Shown piece after piece: positions 42,995 through 51,875 of a stretch of DNA of 64,000 nt. Every line of letters starts with the position of its first letter. Position 1 is the stretch's first letter. Made by a program: the position numbers and the translations under genes. A model generated the notes under the pieces. That model did not search any database, was not told the origin of the DNA, and was given only the letters and a program-made list of their open reading frames with translations. This DNA comes from JAAFIP01 sp963775085 (GTDB taxonomy: Bacteria; Pseudomonadota; Gammaproteobacteria; Burkholderiales; Burkholderiaceae_C), in assembly GCA_963775085.1 (NCBI GenBank), contig CAVZHO010000005.1, forward strand, positions 1-64,000, given 5' to 3'.

Positions 42995-44980
42995 ATGACC
43001 TCGCTGGAACTCACGCTCTTGTACCTGCTGGCCGCTGTGCTGGGCGTCGTGGCGTGCAAGCAGCTCAAGCTGCCGCCCATGCTGGGCTATCTGGCGGTGG
43101 GCGTGGTGATTGGCCCCAACGCGCTGGCGTTGGCGCAAAACTCGTCGGGCATTCGCTATCTGGCCGAGTTTGGTGTGGTCTTCCTCATGTTTGTGATCGG
43201 GCTGGAGTTCAACCTGCCCAAGCTGCGTGCCATGCGAAGGCATGTGTTTGGCCTGGGGCTGCTGCAAGTGACGCTCACGATCGTGCTGACTACCGTCGGT
43301 TCGTTGTTTTTAGCCAGCCTCGCACAAACCTACTGGCGCATGTCCTGGCAGTCGGCGCTGGCGTTGGGCGGCGCCCTGTCGATGAGCAGCACCGCCATTG
43401 TGGTCAAACTGATGGCCGAGCGGCTGGAGATGGACAGCGAGCATGGCAAGCGCATCATGGGTGTGCTGCTGTTCCAGGACCTGGCCGTGGTGCCACTCCT
43501 GGTGCTGATTCCTGCCTTGAGCGCATCACCCGAAAAATTGGTTGCCGCCCTGGCCATCGCGGCACTCAAAGCTGCGTTTCTAATCGCCATCTTGCTCACC
43601 GGTGGGCAGAAAATGATGCGCTGGTGGCTCACCCTGGTGGCGCGGCGCAAGAGTGAAGAGCTGTTCATGCTCAACCTGCTGCTGGTCACGCTGGGCCTGG
43701 CCTGGCTGACCGAATTGGCGGGACTGAGTCTGGCGCTGGGCGCTTTTATCGCGGGCATGCTGATCTCCGAGACCGAATACAAGCACCAGGTGGAGACCGA
43801 CATCCGCCCCTTCCACGATGTGCTGCTGGGGCTGTTTTTCATTACCATTGGCATGCTGCTGGACTGGCGGCCGGTGATCGAACGTTGGCCACTGGTGCTG
43901 CTGCTCACCGTCATGCCGGTGCTGTTCAAGCTGGGTTTGGTGACGCTGCTCGCCAAGGTGCTGGGGGCCAGTGCCGGCGTGTCGCTGCGCACCGGGCTGT
44001 ACCTGGCGCAGGCGGGCGAGTTTGGATTTGTGCTGCTCACGCTGGCGCAGCAAAATAATCTGGTGCCCGCTGCGCTGCTCAACCCGATCTTGGCCAGCAT
44101 GGTACTGAGCATGCTGGCCACGCCCTTCATCATCATGTACAGCAACCGCATTGTCATGAAGCTGGTCAGCAGTGAGTGGATGCTGCAGTCCCTGCAGATG
44201 ACCAACATCGCCCGCAAGTCGATCAACGTCAACAAACACGTCATCATCTGCGGCTATGGCCGCTGCGGGCAAAACCTGGCACGCATGCTGGACCAGGAGC
44301 ACATTCCCTCGATGGCGCTGGACCTGGACCCGGATCGCGTGCGCCAGGCCGCCAGTGCCGGTGACTCGGTGGTGTTTGGCGATGCCGCCCGCCTGCAAGC
44401 CCTGATGGCCGCAGGGTTGGCGCGGGCCAGTGCGGTGGTGATCACCTACCTGGACCTGCCCAGTGCGCTCAAGGTGCTGGCCCACATCCGCGCGCATGCG
44501 CCGCAGGTGCCGGTGATTGTGCGCACCCAAGACGACCATGATCTGGAAAAGCTGCAAGCCGCCGGTGCCACCGAGGTCGTGCCCGAGTCCATCGAAGGCA
44601 GCCTGATGCTGGCCAGCCACGCGCTGGCCCTGGTTGGCGTGCCCATGCGCCGCGTGATCCGCAGCGTGCAAGACCAGCGCGACGCCCGCTACAACCTGCT
44701 GCGCGGCTACTTTCATGGCATGGGCGACGACACGGTGGATGAAATAGACCACGAGCGCTTGACCACCTACACCCTGCCGTTGGCCGCCAAAACACTGGGG
44801 CAGACTCTGGGTGATCTGGCGCTGCACGCTGTTGGTGTGCGGGTAGTGAGCCTGCGCCGCGCGGCAGGCACACCGGTGGCGGTGGACGATGCCTGTGTGC
44901 TGCGTGATGGCGATACGCTGGTCCTGAGCGGCAAACCGGAGGCGCTGGCGGTGGGGCAGGACAAGCTGCTGCGGGGCTAG
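42995..44980 (+). CDS. KefB/KefC-type monovalent cation:proton antiporter (CPA2)
   Basis: A 661-residue three-part protein. Residues about 1-385 form a CPA2 exchanger with roughly twelve membrane helices, including PPMLGYLAVGVVIGPNAL, FLMFVIGLEFNLPKLR and LYLAQAGEFGFVLLTLAQQN. From about 409 comes a TrkA-N/RCK nucleotide domain with HVIICGYGRCGQNLARML, and a TrkA-C domain covers the last 90 residues. It likely exports K+ or Na+ in exchange for protons under NAD(H) or glutathione-type control. No KefF/KefG ancillary gene is adjacent. Its stop overlaps the convergent amine-oxidase gene end by 4 bp. Confidence 0.92.
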   Translation: MTSLELTLLYLLAAVLGVVACKQLKLPPMLGYLAVGVVIGPNALALAQNSSGIRYLAEFGVVFLMFVIGLEFNLPKLRAMRRHVFGLGLLQVTLTIVLTTVGSLFLASLAQTYWRMSWQSALALGGALSMSSTAIVVKLMAERLEMDSEHGKRIMGVLLFQDLAVVPLLVLIPALSASPEKLVAALAIAALKAAFLIAILLTGGQKMMRWWLTLVARRKSEELFMLNLLLVTLGLAWLTELAGLSLALGAFIAGMLISETEYKHQVETDIRPFHDVLLGLFFITIGMLLDWRPVIERWPLVLLLTVMPVLFKLGLVTLLAKVLGASAGVSLRTGLYLAQAGEFGFVLLTLAQQNNLVPAALLNPILASMVLSMLATPFIIMYSNRIVMKLVSSEWMLQSLQMTNIARKSINVNKHVIICGYGRCGQNLARMLDQEHIPSMALDLDPDRVRQAASAGDSVVFGDAARLQALMAAGLARASAVVITYLDLPSALKVLAHIRAHAPQVPVIVRTQDDHDLEKLQAAGATEVVPESIEGSLMLASHALALVGVPMRRVIRSVQDQRDARYNLLRGYFHGMGDDTVDEIDHERLTTYTLPLAAKTLGQTLGDLALHAVGVRVVSLRRAAGTPVAVDDACVLRDGDTLVLSGKPEALAVGQDKLLRG

Positions 44981-46716
44981 CCTCTGGCGGCATGAAGCCC
45001 CCGCGTGAATGCCTCTTCAAACACCGAATAGCCCGACCAGTCGCTGTGCGCAAAGCCTAATCGATGCGTCTGTGGCGTCGAGCGCGGTGCATACGCCAAC
45101 ACTGGCCGCTCATTATTTAATAGCTGCTTACGTCCAGTTGACAAGGACTTGGTGCCGATTTCCTGCATAAACTGCGGGGTAGGCACAGCCATGGCATGGC
45201 CGTAGCGGGTAATGTTCACTTGCACCGCGCGCTGCAAGATGTCGGGGTGGGCCACGGCCAGATCGGCCAAGGTTTCGTCTTTGCGCTGCGCCCAGGGCTT
45301 GGTAAACAAGCTGCGGCGCGCGTCCACGCTGGCACCCAAGGCGCGGTAGTAGGTCAGCACGCTGGGGCCCGGCGCGGGGCGGGTGCTTTGGTGCATCGCA
45401 TCGACATAGCCCAGGCCGCCGCTGGATAGACTGCCGGCTGCTGCCGGATGGTAGATGACGTTGTCCCAAGCGGGAGCCGCGCCGCCCTTGTCACCACCCG
45501 CGTCCTGCAAACTCGCGTTGATGTGGATGTTGGCCACCAGCCAGCTGGAGTAGCTGGTGTACTGCGCTGCACGGCGCAAAAAGTCGGGCGCATTTTCTAC
45601 TACGCGGTTGGCAATGAAGACGGGCAAGGCCACAATGCAACGCTGCGCGTGCCAGCGCTCTACGGCTTGGGTTTGTAGATTCAACGCATCCACCGTCACG
45701 CCCGATTTGCCCTCTGCAATGCGCAATACCAGCAGGCCTGTACGCGCGCGCTCACCCAAGGGTTTGGCTAGAGACCGCGTGAGGTAGGCATTGCCCTCAG
45801 GCCAGGTGAGCACGCCTTCGCGTTGCCTGCTTTGCTCAGCGGCTAAGTTACCGCTGCCCTCCCCTGGCGCACTACCGGGCACGCTAAAACCATGCCGCGC
45901 CGCAAAGTAGTGGATGCCCGCCCAGGCGCTCACTACCTCAATGCCTGCACCGTAGTCGTCACGGCAGCAGTAGTCCAGGTACCAGCGCAGCAACGGATCA
46001 TGCAAACCTTGGGCGTCCAAATAAGCTATAAATGGCATAGCTAACTTTGTCCTGTTGACAAGGACTATGGGCGTATTTGGCACCGGAATTTGAAAACCCC
46101 CTGTGCCGCGCCAGTGTTCTACCAGTTGCGCGAATTGGGCGTACTGCGCCAGCGTGTGCTTACCCACATCGGCCATCGGCAGCAGGCCGTCCTGCCATAC
46201 CCCGTTGAAGTACAGGCGCTCTTGCGGGCTGTGGCACAGGTGGCGCTCGTCGTATTGCCAGCGACCTGCGATGCGTTGTCTTAACCCAAGTTCTTCCAGA
46301 AAATCCTGTGTCTCGGGCGCGGCATCGCTGGGCACCGGCAGGTAGTGCGCACCCAGCGGGTGGGCCATGCCCGCCATGCTGGCTGCACGGGCGTTGCCGC
46401 CAGCCTCGCTCTCCAGCTCCAGCAATGCAAAGTCCTGCATGCCTTGCAGGCGCAGCGCGCGGGCGGCCGACAAGCCGGCTACGCCGCCCCCTGCTATGAG
46501 GGTGTGGACGGTGTGGGTTTTGCTGGGGGTTTGCGTTGTGCGTGCTTGGCGTAGCAGGTGACCGTGCTCGGGGGAGGTGCCGGTGAATTGGCCTGTGATG
46601 CCTTGCGTGCGTTTGCAGTTGGTTAGTAGCAGTGGAGACAAGGCGCTCGCAGTCAGCACGCTTCGGCGCGAGCGTTCAAACGGGGTCAGCGCAGTCAATG
46701 CAGCACCCTGCCCCAT
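44977..46716 (-). CDS. FAD-dependent amine oxidase-like protein with two repeat-derived inserts
   Basis: A 579-residue flavoprotein. The N-terminus has SRRSVLTASALSPLLLTNC, a possible Tat-type lipoprotein signal; the FAD site is HTLIAGGGVAGLSAARALRL near residue 75, and the family ending HSDWSGYSVFEEAFTRGLHA is present. The amine-oxidase fold oxidises amines, perhaps the polyamine made or bound by neighbours. Repeat copies 7 and 8 lie inside the frame, encoding PIVLVNRTKLAMPFIAYLD near residues 216-231 and TKSLSTGRKQLLNNE near 520-535. Its start overlaps the SpeE-like gene end by 22 bp. Confidence 0.82.
   Translation of the reverse strand: MGQGAALTALTPFERSRRSVLTASALSPLLLTNCKRTQGITGQFTGTSPEHGHLLRQARTTQTPSKTHTVHTLIAGGGVAGLSAARALRLQGMQDFALLELESEAGGNARAASMAGMAHPLGAHYLPVPSDAAPETQDFLEELGLRQRIAGRWQYDERHLCHSPQERLYFNGVWQDGLLPMADVGKHTLAQYAQFAQLVEHWRGTGGFQIPVPNTPIVLVNRTKLAMPFIAYLDAQGLHDPLLRWYLDYCCRDDYGAGIEVVSAWAGIHYFAARHGFSVPGSAPGEGSGNLAAEQSRQREGVLTWPEGNAYLTRSLAKPLGERARTGLLVLRIAEGKSGVTVDALNLQTQAVERWHAQRCIVALPVFIANRVVENAPDFLRRAAQYTSYSSWLVANIHINASLQDAGGDKGGAAPAWDNVIYHPAAAGSLSSGGLGYVDAMHQSTRPAPGPSVLTYYRALGASVDARRSLFTKPWAQRKDETLADLAVAHPDILQRAVQVNITRYGHAMAVPTPQFMQEIGTKSLSTGRKQLLNNERPVLAYAPRSTPQTHRLGFAHSDWSGYSVFEEAFTRGLHAARG
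45111..45151. repeat. Bipartite palindromic repeat (copy 7), inside the amine oxidase gene
   Basis: ATTATTTAATAGCTGCTTAC followed by GTCCAGTTGACAAGGAC, read in frame within the 3' part of the gene. Confidence 0.85.
46023..46068. repeat. Bipartite palindromic repeat (copy 8), inside the amine oxidase gene
   Basis: AGCTATAAATGGCATAGCT followed by GTCCTGTTGACAAGGAC, read in frame about 900 bp from copy 7. Confidence 0.85.
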
Positions 46717-48221
46717 TCTTCTTCAAAGGTGGTCACCAGTACCTGGTTGCTCAGGCGGTTGGGCTGGGCATCGACGCGGGCCATGTCCAGGGGGAAGTCA
46801 AACAGCAAGGGCAGACTTTGCAGATTAAGAAACCGCATGCCCTCGGGCAACGCGGCGGGGAGGCGGTACGGCCTGCGGCTGGCGATGATGAAGCCCCATT
46901 CGCCAAAGCTGGGCACATGCGCGTGGTACGGCTTGGCGGTCAGACCCACCTCTTCAATGGTACGGGCCACCGTCCAAAAGCTTTTGCGCGCTACCAGAGG
47001 CGACGTGGTTTGAATCACGGCATAGCCGCTGGCCGACAGGCGCTGTTCCAGCAAGGCGTAGAAACTGGTGGTGTAGAGCTTGCCAATGCTGAAATTGGTC
47101 GGGTCAGGGAAGTCCACCACGATCACGTCAAAGCTGTCGGTGCTGGTTTCTAAAAACTGGAAGGCATCGGTATTGATGACCGTGACTTTGGGGGATGCCA
47201 GCGCGTGGCTGTTCAGTGCCGCCAGCGCCCGGTTGTGGGTGAACAGGCGCGTCATGTGGGGGTCAAGTTCCACCAAGGTGACCGATTCCACGCCCGGGTA
47301 TCTCAAAATCTCGCGCACCGCCATGCCGTCGCCACCGCCCAGCACCGCGACTTTTTTAGCGGCGCCATGCGCCGCCATGACGGGGTGCACCAGCGCCTCG
47401 TGGTAGCGGTACTCGTCGCGCTGGGCAAACTGCAAATTGCCGTTGAGGAACAAACGGTGCCCCGCCTTGCCATGCGTCACCACGATGCGCTGGTAGGGCG
47501 AGCTTTCGCTGAAGACGATGCGGTCTTGGTAAAACTTGTCTTCCGCCAGGCTGGTGATATGGTCCGCCCCGGCAAACGCGCCACCCAGCAGGCCCAGCGC
47601 AGCGAGCGCCGCGATGGCATGGCTTTTCAACGCCCGCAGCTCATGGCGAAACAGCCACAGCGCCCAAAACGCCACCGCCACATTCAGCAACCCGAACAGC
47701 AGCCCTGTGCGCACCAGGCCGAGCTGCGGCACCAACACCAGCGGAAAGGCCACGCTCACCGCCAGTGCACCCAGATAGTCAAAGGTCAGCACCTGCGAGA
47801 CCACCTCTTTGAACTGCACATTGCGTTTGAGGATGCGCATGACCAAGGGAATTTCCAGCCCCACCAGGATGCCCACCAGCAGCACCAGGCCATAGAGTAA
47901 AGGCCGAAAGGTTTGTGGTGCATACGCATTGGCTATAAATAAAATAGCTGGTAGCGCACCACCGACAAGGCCTACCAGCAGCTCTATGCGCAAGAAATGG
48001 GCAGGTAACTGGCGCTCAAAGTAGCGCGACAGCCAGGAGCCAATGCCCATGGCAAACAGGTAGGTGCCAATGATGGTGGAGAACTGCAGGATCGAATCGC
48101 CCAGCAAATACGAAGCAATGGCCCCCGCTGCCAGCTCATACAGCAGCCCACACGCCGCCACCACAAACACGCTGGCCAACAGGGCGAGTTCGATGGGTTT
48201 GGGGGCTTGTTTGTCTTGCAT
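46695..48221 (-). CDS. Membrane-bound spermidine-synthase-like protein
   Basis: A 508-residue protein with about seven membrane helices in the first 215 residues, followed by a SpeE-like methyltransferase-fold domain: AAKKVAVLGGGDGMAVREIL, VTLVELDPHMTRLF, VINTDAFQFLETS and VVDFPDPTNFSIGKLYTTSF. The DFPDP motif takes the place of the catalytic Asp region of aminopropyltransferases. The product may be a polyamine made at the membrane, but the substrate is untested. A degraded repeat (copy 9) is embedded in the stretch encoding ALPAILFIANAYAP. It lies 23 bp after the DUF350 gene. Confidence 0.85.
   Translation of the reverse strand: MQDKQAPKPIELALLASVFVVAACGLLYELAAGAIASYLLGDSILQFSTIIGTYLFAMGIGSWLSRYFERQLPAHFLRIELLVGLVGGALPAILFIANAYAPQTFRPLLYGLVLLVGILVGLEIPLVMRILKRNVQFKEVVSQVLTFDYLGALAVSVAFPLVLVPQLGLVRTGLLFGLLNVAVAFWALWLFRHELRALKSHAIAALAALGLLGGAFAGADHITSLAEDKFYQDRIVFSESSPYQRIVVTHGKAGHRLFLNGNLQFAQRDEYRYHEALVHPVMAAHGAAKKVAVLGGGDGMAVREILRYPGVESVTLVELDPHMTRLFTHNRALAALNSHALASPKVTVINTDAFQFLETSTDSFDVIVVDFPDPTNFSIGKLYTTSFYALLEQRLSASGYAVIQTTSPLVARKSFWTVARTIEEVGLTAKPYHAHVPSFGEWGFIIASRRPYRLPAALPEGMRFLNLQSLPLLFDFPLDMARVDAQPNRLSNQVLVTTFEEEWGRVLH
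47931..47972. repeat. Degraded bipartite palindromic repeat (copy 9), inside the SpeE-like gene
   Basis: GGCTATAAATAAAATAGCTG is a good first hairpin; the second half (GCGCACCACCGACAAGGCC) has drifted. It is in frame in a loop or helix of the membrane domain. Confidence 0.55.
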
Positions 48222-48244
48222 GGGCGTTGCCTACCGCGTACACA

Positions 48245-48463
48245 TCATCCGTGAATAGCCGCCGCCACGATCAGTGAAATGCCCAGACACAAAGCCGCCA
48301 CCACCAGGCCCAGCGCCATATTTTGCTTTTCGACCAGTTCTTCCCACAGCTTGTAGGGGGTGAGTTTGTCTATCAGCATGAAGCACAGCCAAAAAATCGC
48401 CACGCCCACCAGTGCAAAGACGATGGAGCCTGCAAAGGCACCGGGTTTTAACCATTCCAACAT
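48245..48463 (-). CDS. Small membrane protein, DUF350-like
   Basis: A 72-residue protein with two hydrophobic helices (AFAGSIVFALVGVAIFWLCF and ALGLVVAALCLGISLIVAAA), one half of a DUF350 unit. AGGAG precedes the ATG at 48463 by 7 bases, so the shorter start is preferred. DUF350 proteins (YjfL) often occur beside DUF4178 and spermidine-synthase-like genes. A helper or channel-like role at the inner membrane is inferred. Confidence 0.78.
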   Translation of the reverse strand: MLEWLKPGAFAGSIVFALVGVAIFWLCFMLIDKLTPYKLWEELVEKQNMALGLVVAALCLGISLIVAAAIHG

Positions 48464-48493
48464 GATGTATCTCCTTTTAAATATCAAACCAGA

Positions 48494-50035
48494 CTATTTA
48501 TGCCCACCACCCGAGCTGTAACCGCCGTAGCTGCCACCGCTGCTGCGCGAGCCAGACGAGCTGCTGCTGGAGGAGCAGTTTTCGGTTTGCGGATCGCAAC
48601 TGCGGCTACAGCGGGTAATGGCAAATAAAAATATCAGCACGAAAAGCAAAATCACAATCCAGCCTACCACGCCAACGCCCTCACTGGCAAATGGATTGGC
48701 ATCCTCGCGTTTGAATGCGCCCACCTTATCGGCCAGTTGGAAGGCGGCCGCCACGGCGCTGTAGTCCACCCGGCTGCCTACCGACCACGTCACCTCGCTG
48801 CCTGCCTGCTCGCGCGAGAGCAGGCTTTGGCCGTTTTGCAGATCTCTATTTTTGGTGATCTGCCCGCGCTGAACCTGCCAATAAAACTCACCTGCGACAT
48901 AGCTGGTCTCGGCCGTATAGGTGCTGCGCAGTTTGTAGATGGTGCCCAGGTAGGCATAGGCCTCGCTGCCGCGTGCGGTGGGCGCGCCCGTGGTGGGCTT
49001 GACGATACTCCAGCCTTCGGTACTGTCCACCAAAAACAGGAAGCCTGCTTTTGCGTTGTAGAGCAAATACTCTTCCCAGCCAAAACTTTCCTCGTCTTCA
49101 TCGCCCTGCTCGTGCCCGATGCGGTGCTGAAAGCCCACCACCTGCCATTTTTTGCCTTGCAAGGTGCCGGTACTGCCCAAGGGGATCAATGGCTTGATCG
49201 GCTCATCTTGCAGGGCGTGTCTGAGTTCGCCGCCCATGCCCTGGCTCAGGTCAATCAGGCTGTTGCAGGCCGCGCAGGTAATGCTCTTGCTGCCAGCGAG
49301 TTGCACCTCCACCGTACTTCCACATTGGGGACAATTGAACTGCCGCGCCTTCAGCGTTTTGCCGCCTTGACCGGTGGCGTTGCCGACTTCGCGCAGGCCG
49401 GTGAGTTGCAGCTCCTCCAAATCACAAGCGCGTCCCAGCGCCAGGCTGGGGGGCGTGGTGCTGTAGTCGATCGACAGCACCTCGGCCAGCGCGCTACGCA
49501 GCTCGACGATAAAAAACTTTTGCCCCAATGGCGGCAGTTTAGGCAGCTCGCCCTGTGCGGCCATGAGGGAGACTTCTTGCACCGAGCCGACGCTGAAAGC
49601 TTTGCCGCTGATGGTGGCGCTGCTGCCCACCACCCACTTCTGGGCAGCCGGTAGCACGCTGGCATTGGCCTCGCTTTGCGGTATAGCGCGCGACCAGACA
49701 AAGCTGCCGTTGTCTTCACTCAGGGACGCCGTTGTGCCATCGTCCAGCACGGCCAGCCATTCGTTCCAGCTACCGCCTTCGTATTTGTATTGCAGGCGGC
49801 CAATGACGGTGAAGTTAACGTGGTTGATCTTGCCCTGCGCCATCAGCTGCAAGGCGCTGTAGTCCTCAAACACCTCGGCCATCTTGCCGATGCGCTTGAG
49901 CGCCTCGCCGTCCCGCACGATGGTGCTCTGGCAAAACCCGCAGACTGCGTGGGTGCTGGCCAGCGATGCGAAGTTAACCGGCGCACCGCAGCCCGGGCAG
50001 GCAGCGGTGTAGGCGCGTTGTGTTTCGTTGGCCAC
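48494..50035 (-). CDS. DUF4178-like protein with two zinc ribbons and a C-terminal membrane anchor
   Basis: About 513 residues. Two zinc ribbons are seen: CPGCGAPV with CGFC near residues 13-35, and CPQCGSTV with CAAC near residue 230. The intervening and following beta-rich repeats (FTVIGRLQYKYEGGSWNEWL, then WQVVGFQHRIGHEQG) match the DUF4178 pattern. One membrane helix (GWIVILLFVLIFLFAITRC) precedes a Ser/Gly-rich tail. The start is uncertain: I take the GTG at 50035 just before the first ribbon; the frame runs to 50116. It lies 30 bp upstream of the DUF350 gene. Confidence 0.8.
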   Translation of the reverse strand: MANETQRAYTAACPGCGAPVNFASLASTHAVCGFCQSTIVRDGEALKRIGKMAEVFEDYSALQLMAQGKINHVNFTVIGRLQYKYEGGSWNEWLAVLDDGTTASLSEDNGSFVWSRAIPQSEANASVLPAAQKWVVGSSATISGKAFSVGSVQEVSLMAAQGELPKLPPLGQKFFIVELRSALAEVLSIDYSTTPPSLALGRACDLEELQLTGLREVGNATGQGGKTLKARQFNCPQCGSTVEVQLAGSKSITCAACNSLIDLSQGMGGELRHALQDEPIKPLIPLGSTGTLQGKKWQVVGFQHRIGHEQGDEDEESFGWEEYLLYNAKAGFLFLVDSTEGWSIVKPTTGAPTARGSEAYAYLGTIYKLRSTYTAETSYVAGEFYWQVQRGQITKNRDLQNGQSLLSREQAGSEVTWSVGSRVDYSAVAAAFQLADKVGAFKREDANPFASEGVGVVGWIVILLFVLIFLFAITRCSRSCDPQTENCSSSSSSSGSRSSGGSYGGYSSGGGHK

Positions 50036-50203
50036 TATGTAGAGGGTTGTATTTGCAGCGGTGGCAGAGGTAACGCGAAAAAAAGAATCCGAAATGAAGC
50101 AATACTCAAGAAGCAAGCGGTAGGCAATGCAAATTTCCTTGAATTTTTTTGCGTTTTTTGTGTGATTTTTGCGCTTTTCGCGTTACCTCAAAGCCTCCCA
50201 GCT

Positions 50204-51244
50204 TTACACCAGCTTTTTCAAAAGCTCAGCCTTCTTCGCACTGAACTCTTCTTCCGTCAAGATGCCCTTGGCCTTGAGTTCACCCAGCTTCTCCAGCATG
50301 CCCATGACCTCATCGGCCTTCACGCCCACAGGTGCAGCCGCCTGCGCAGCAGCGGCAGGGTGCGCGCCACTCAAACCGGATTGCAGGTTTTGCGCCATGA
50401 TCTGCCCCATGGCCAGGCCCGCGCCCATGCCCATGGCATCGCCCGCGATGCCGCTGCCACCACCCGAGTTTTCGGCAAACTTGGGGATGGCCTGGGCGGT
50501 TTGGTATTGCATGAACTTGCCCATGTCATTGCCCACCATGCCCATGCCGATTTTCTGGTCGAGGATTTTTTGCAGCTCTTCGGGCAGGGAAACGTTTTGC
50601 ACCGTCATGCCTTCCAGCTTCAGGCCAATGGCGGCGTAGGCGGGCTCCAGCTCTTGGGTCAGTGCGGCAGCAAACATCTGCTGATTCGCGGCCAGATCCA
50701 AAAACGCGATGCCGCTGGAGGCAATCGCGTTGCTGATGTTTTGCAGCACCAGGCCACGCAGTTGGCCTTCCACATCGGCTACGCTATAGATATCGCGGGT
50801 GCCCGAAATTTCGGTGTGGAACAGCTTGGGATCGGCGATGCGGAAGGCAAAGTTGCCGAAGGCGCGCAGACGTACCGCACCAAAATCTTTGTCGCGGATG
50901 GTGATCGGCTGGGGCGTGCCCCATTTGCAGTCCAGCTGCTGGCGGGTGCTGAAAAAATACACATCGCTTTTAAAGGGCGACTCAAACAGCTTGTCCCAGT
51001 TTTTCAGGTAGGTCAGCACCGGCAGGGTCTGCGTGGTCAGCTTGTAGTTGCCCGGGCCAAACACGTCGGCCACTTTGCCTTCGTTGACAAACACCGCCAT
51101 CTGCGACTCGCGCACCGTGAGCGCCGCGCCGTTCTGGATCTCCATGCCCTCCATCGGGTAGCGCCAGGCCAAGGTGCCGTCACCGTCCTCGGTCCATTGC
51201 AGTACATCAATAAACTGCTTTTTGATGAAATCCATAAGCGCCAT
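50204..51244 (-). CDS. SPFH-domain protein with C-terminal SHOCT segment (YdjI-like)
   Basis: A 346-residue protein. The SPFH/band-7-like domain covers residues about 25-215 (ALTVRESQMAVFVNEGKVAD, FGPGNYKLTTQTLPVLTYLK, KDFGAVRLRAFGNFAFRIAD). A Gly/Met-rich linker (GDAMGMGAGLAMGQIMAQN) is followed by a short oligomerisation segment, LEKLGELKAKGILTEEEFSA, of SHOCT type. Relatives were once called virion-core-like. GGAGG six bases upstream fixes ATG at 51244. It is the first gene of the five-gene operon and may scaffold the other products at the membrane. Confidence 0.85.
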   Translation of the reverse strand: MALMDFIKKQFIDVLQWTEDGDGTLAWRYPMEGMEIQNGAALTVRESQMAVFVNEGKVADVFGPGNYKLTTQTLPVLTYLKNWDKLFESPFKSDVYFFSTRQQLDCKWGTPQPITIRDKDFGAVRLRAFGNFAFRIADPKLFHTEISGTRDIYSVADVEGQLRGLVLQNISNAIASSGIAFLDLAANQQMFAAALTQELEPAYAAIGLKLEGMTVQNVSLPEELQKILDQKIGMGMVGNDMGKFMQYQTAQAIPKFAENSGGGSGIAGDAMGMGAGLAMGQIMAQNLQSGLSGAHPAAAAQAAAPVGVKADEVMGMLEKLGELKAKGILTEEEFSAKKAELLKKLV

Positions 51245-51333
51245 AAAAAACCTCCGGGGGTGGAAATGAGCCAATCTGAATCATAGCGCTGTTGTACTTG
51301 CGTAACCGCTGCTGAACTGCTACAGTGATTTTC

Positions 51334-51687
51334 ATGCAAGCCCTGCGCCACGTTCAGTATCTAGCCAAGTTCGTCTTGCTATGGTTTGTGCTGTCCATAG
51401 GTGCGGCGATTGCATCGCCTTTGATCAAGCCCCAGTCTATGGAGTTGATCTGCTCAGGTTCAGGGGCTATGAAAGTAGTGCTCAAATCGGATGACGGCAG
51501 TGCCACCACCTCCAGCCATACGTTGGACTGCCCCCTGTGCGCACAGATCAGCGCGCCTCACCCTGTAGCTAGGCTACCTGCAGCACCCGCTTTGCCGTTA
51601 GCCTATGCGCTGCAAGGCACTCCCTGTGCACACATCGCTGCGCGTACCGCTACCCCTCTGCCCGCACGCGGGCCGCCCAACCTATAA
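51334..51687 (+). CDS. DUF2946-like small exported protein
   Basis: A 117-residue protein with a hydrophobic N-terminus (FVLLWFVLSIGAAIASPLI), then MELICSGSGAMKVVLKSDDG and HTLDCPLCAQISAP, the signature of DUF2946. Such genes sit beside YcnI and TonB-receptor genes in copper-related loci; here the YcnI-like gene follows 189 bp downstream. The C-terminal part is rich in Pro and Ala. A role in metal handling is inferred from context only. Confidence 0.75.
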   Translation: MQALRHVQYLAKFVLLWFVLSIGAAIASPLIKPQSMELICSGSGAMKVVLKSDDGSATTSSHTLDCPLCAQISAPHPVARLPAAPALPLAYALQGTPCAHIAARTATPLPARGPPNL

Positions 51688-51689
51688 GC

Positions 51690-51725
51690 TATCAATTTCG
51701 CAGCTGCTTACGTCCATTTTTAAGG
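51690..51725. repeat. Bipartite palindromic repeat (copy 10, degraded second half)
   Basis: GCTATCAATTTCGCAGCTGC followed by TTACGTCC, with the second hairpin incomplete. It lies between the DUF2946-like and YcnI-like genes, just after the first stop codon. Confidence 0.6.
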
Positions 51726-51875
51726 GGTTAAGCGGTATGTATTGATATCCTGAATTGCATCATGCAATCTAGCCATTTTGCGCTGGCTATGGCCACCGCA
51801 CTTCCTTTCGTTGCCAACAGGCAAAGCCTATCTGGTCGAATTGAAGCTCGTTTGATTAATTTTTCAGGAGGTTTT

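Noticed and set aside
43580..44827. Minus-strand open frame of 415 codons opposite the KefB/C-type antiporter
   Set aside because: Gln/His-rich composition typical of an antisense shadow in GC-rich DNA; the plus-strand frame has full domain matches.
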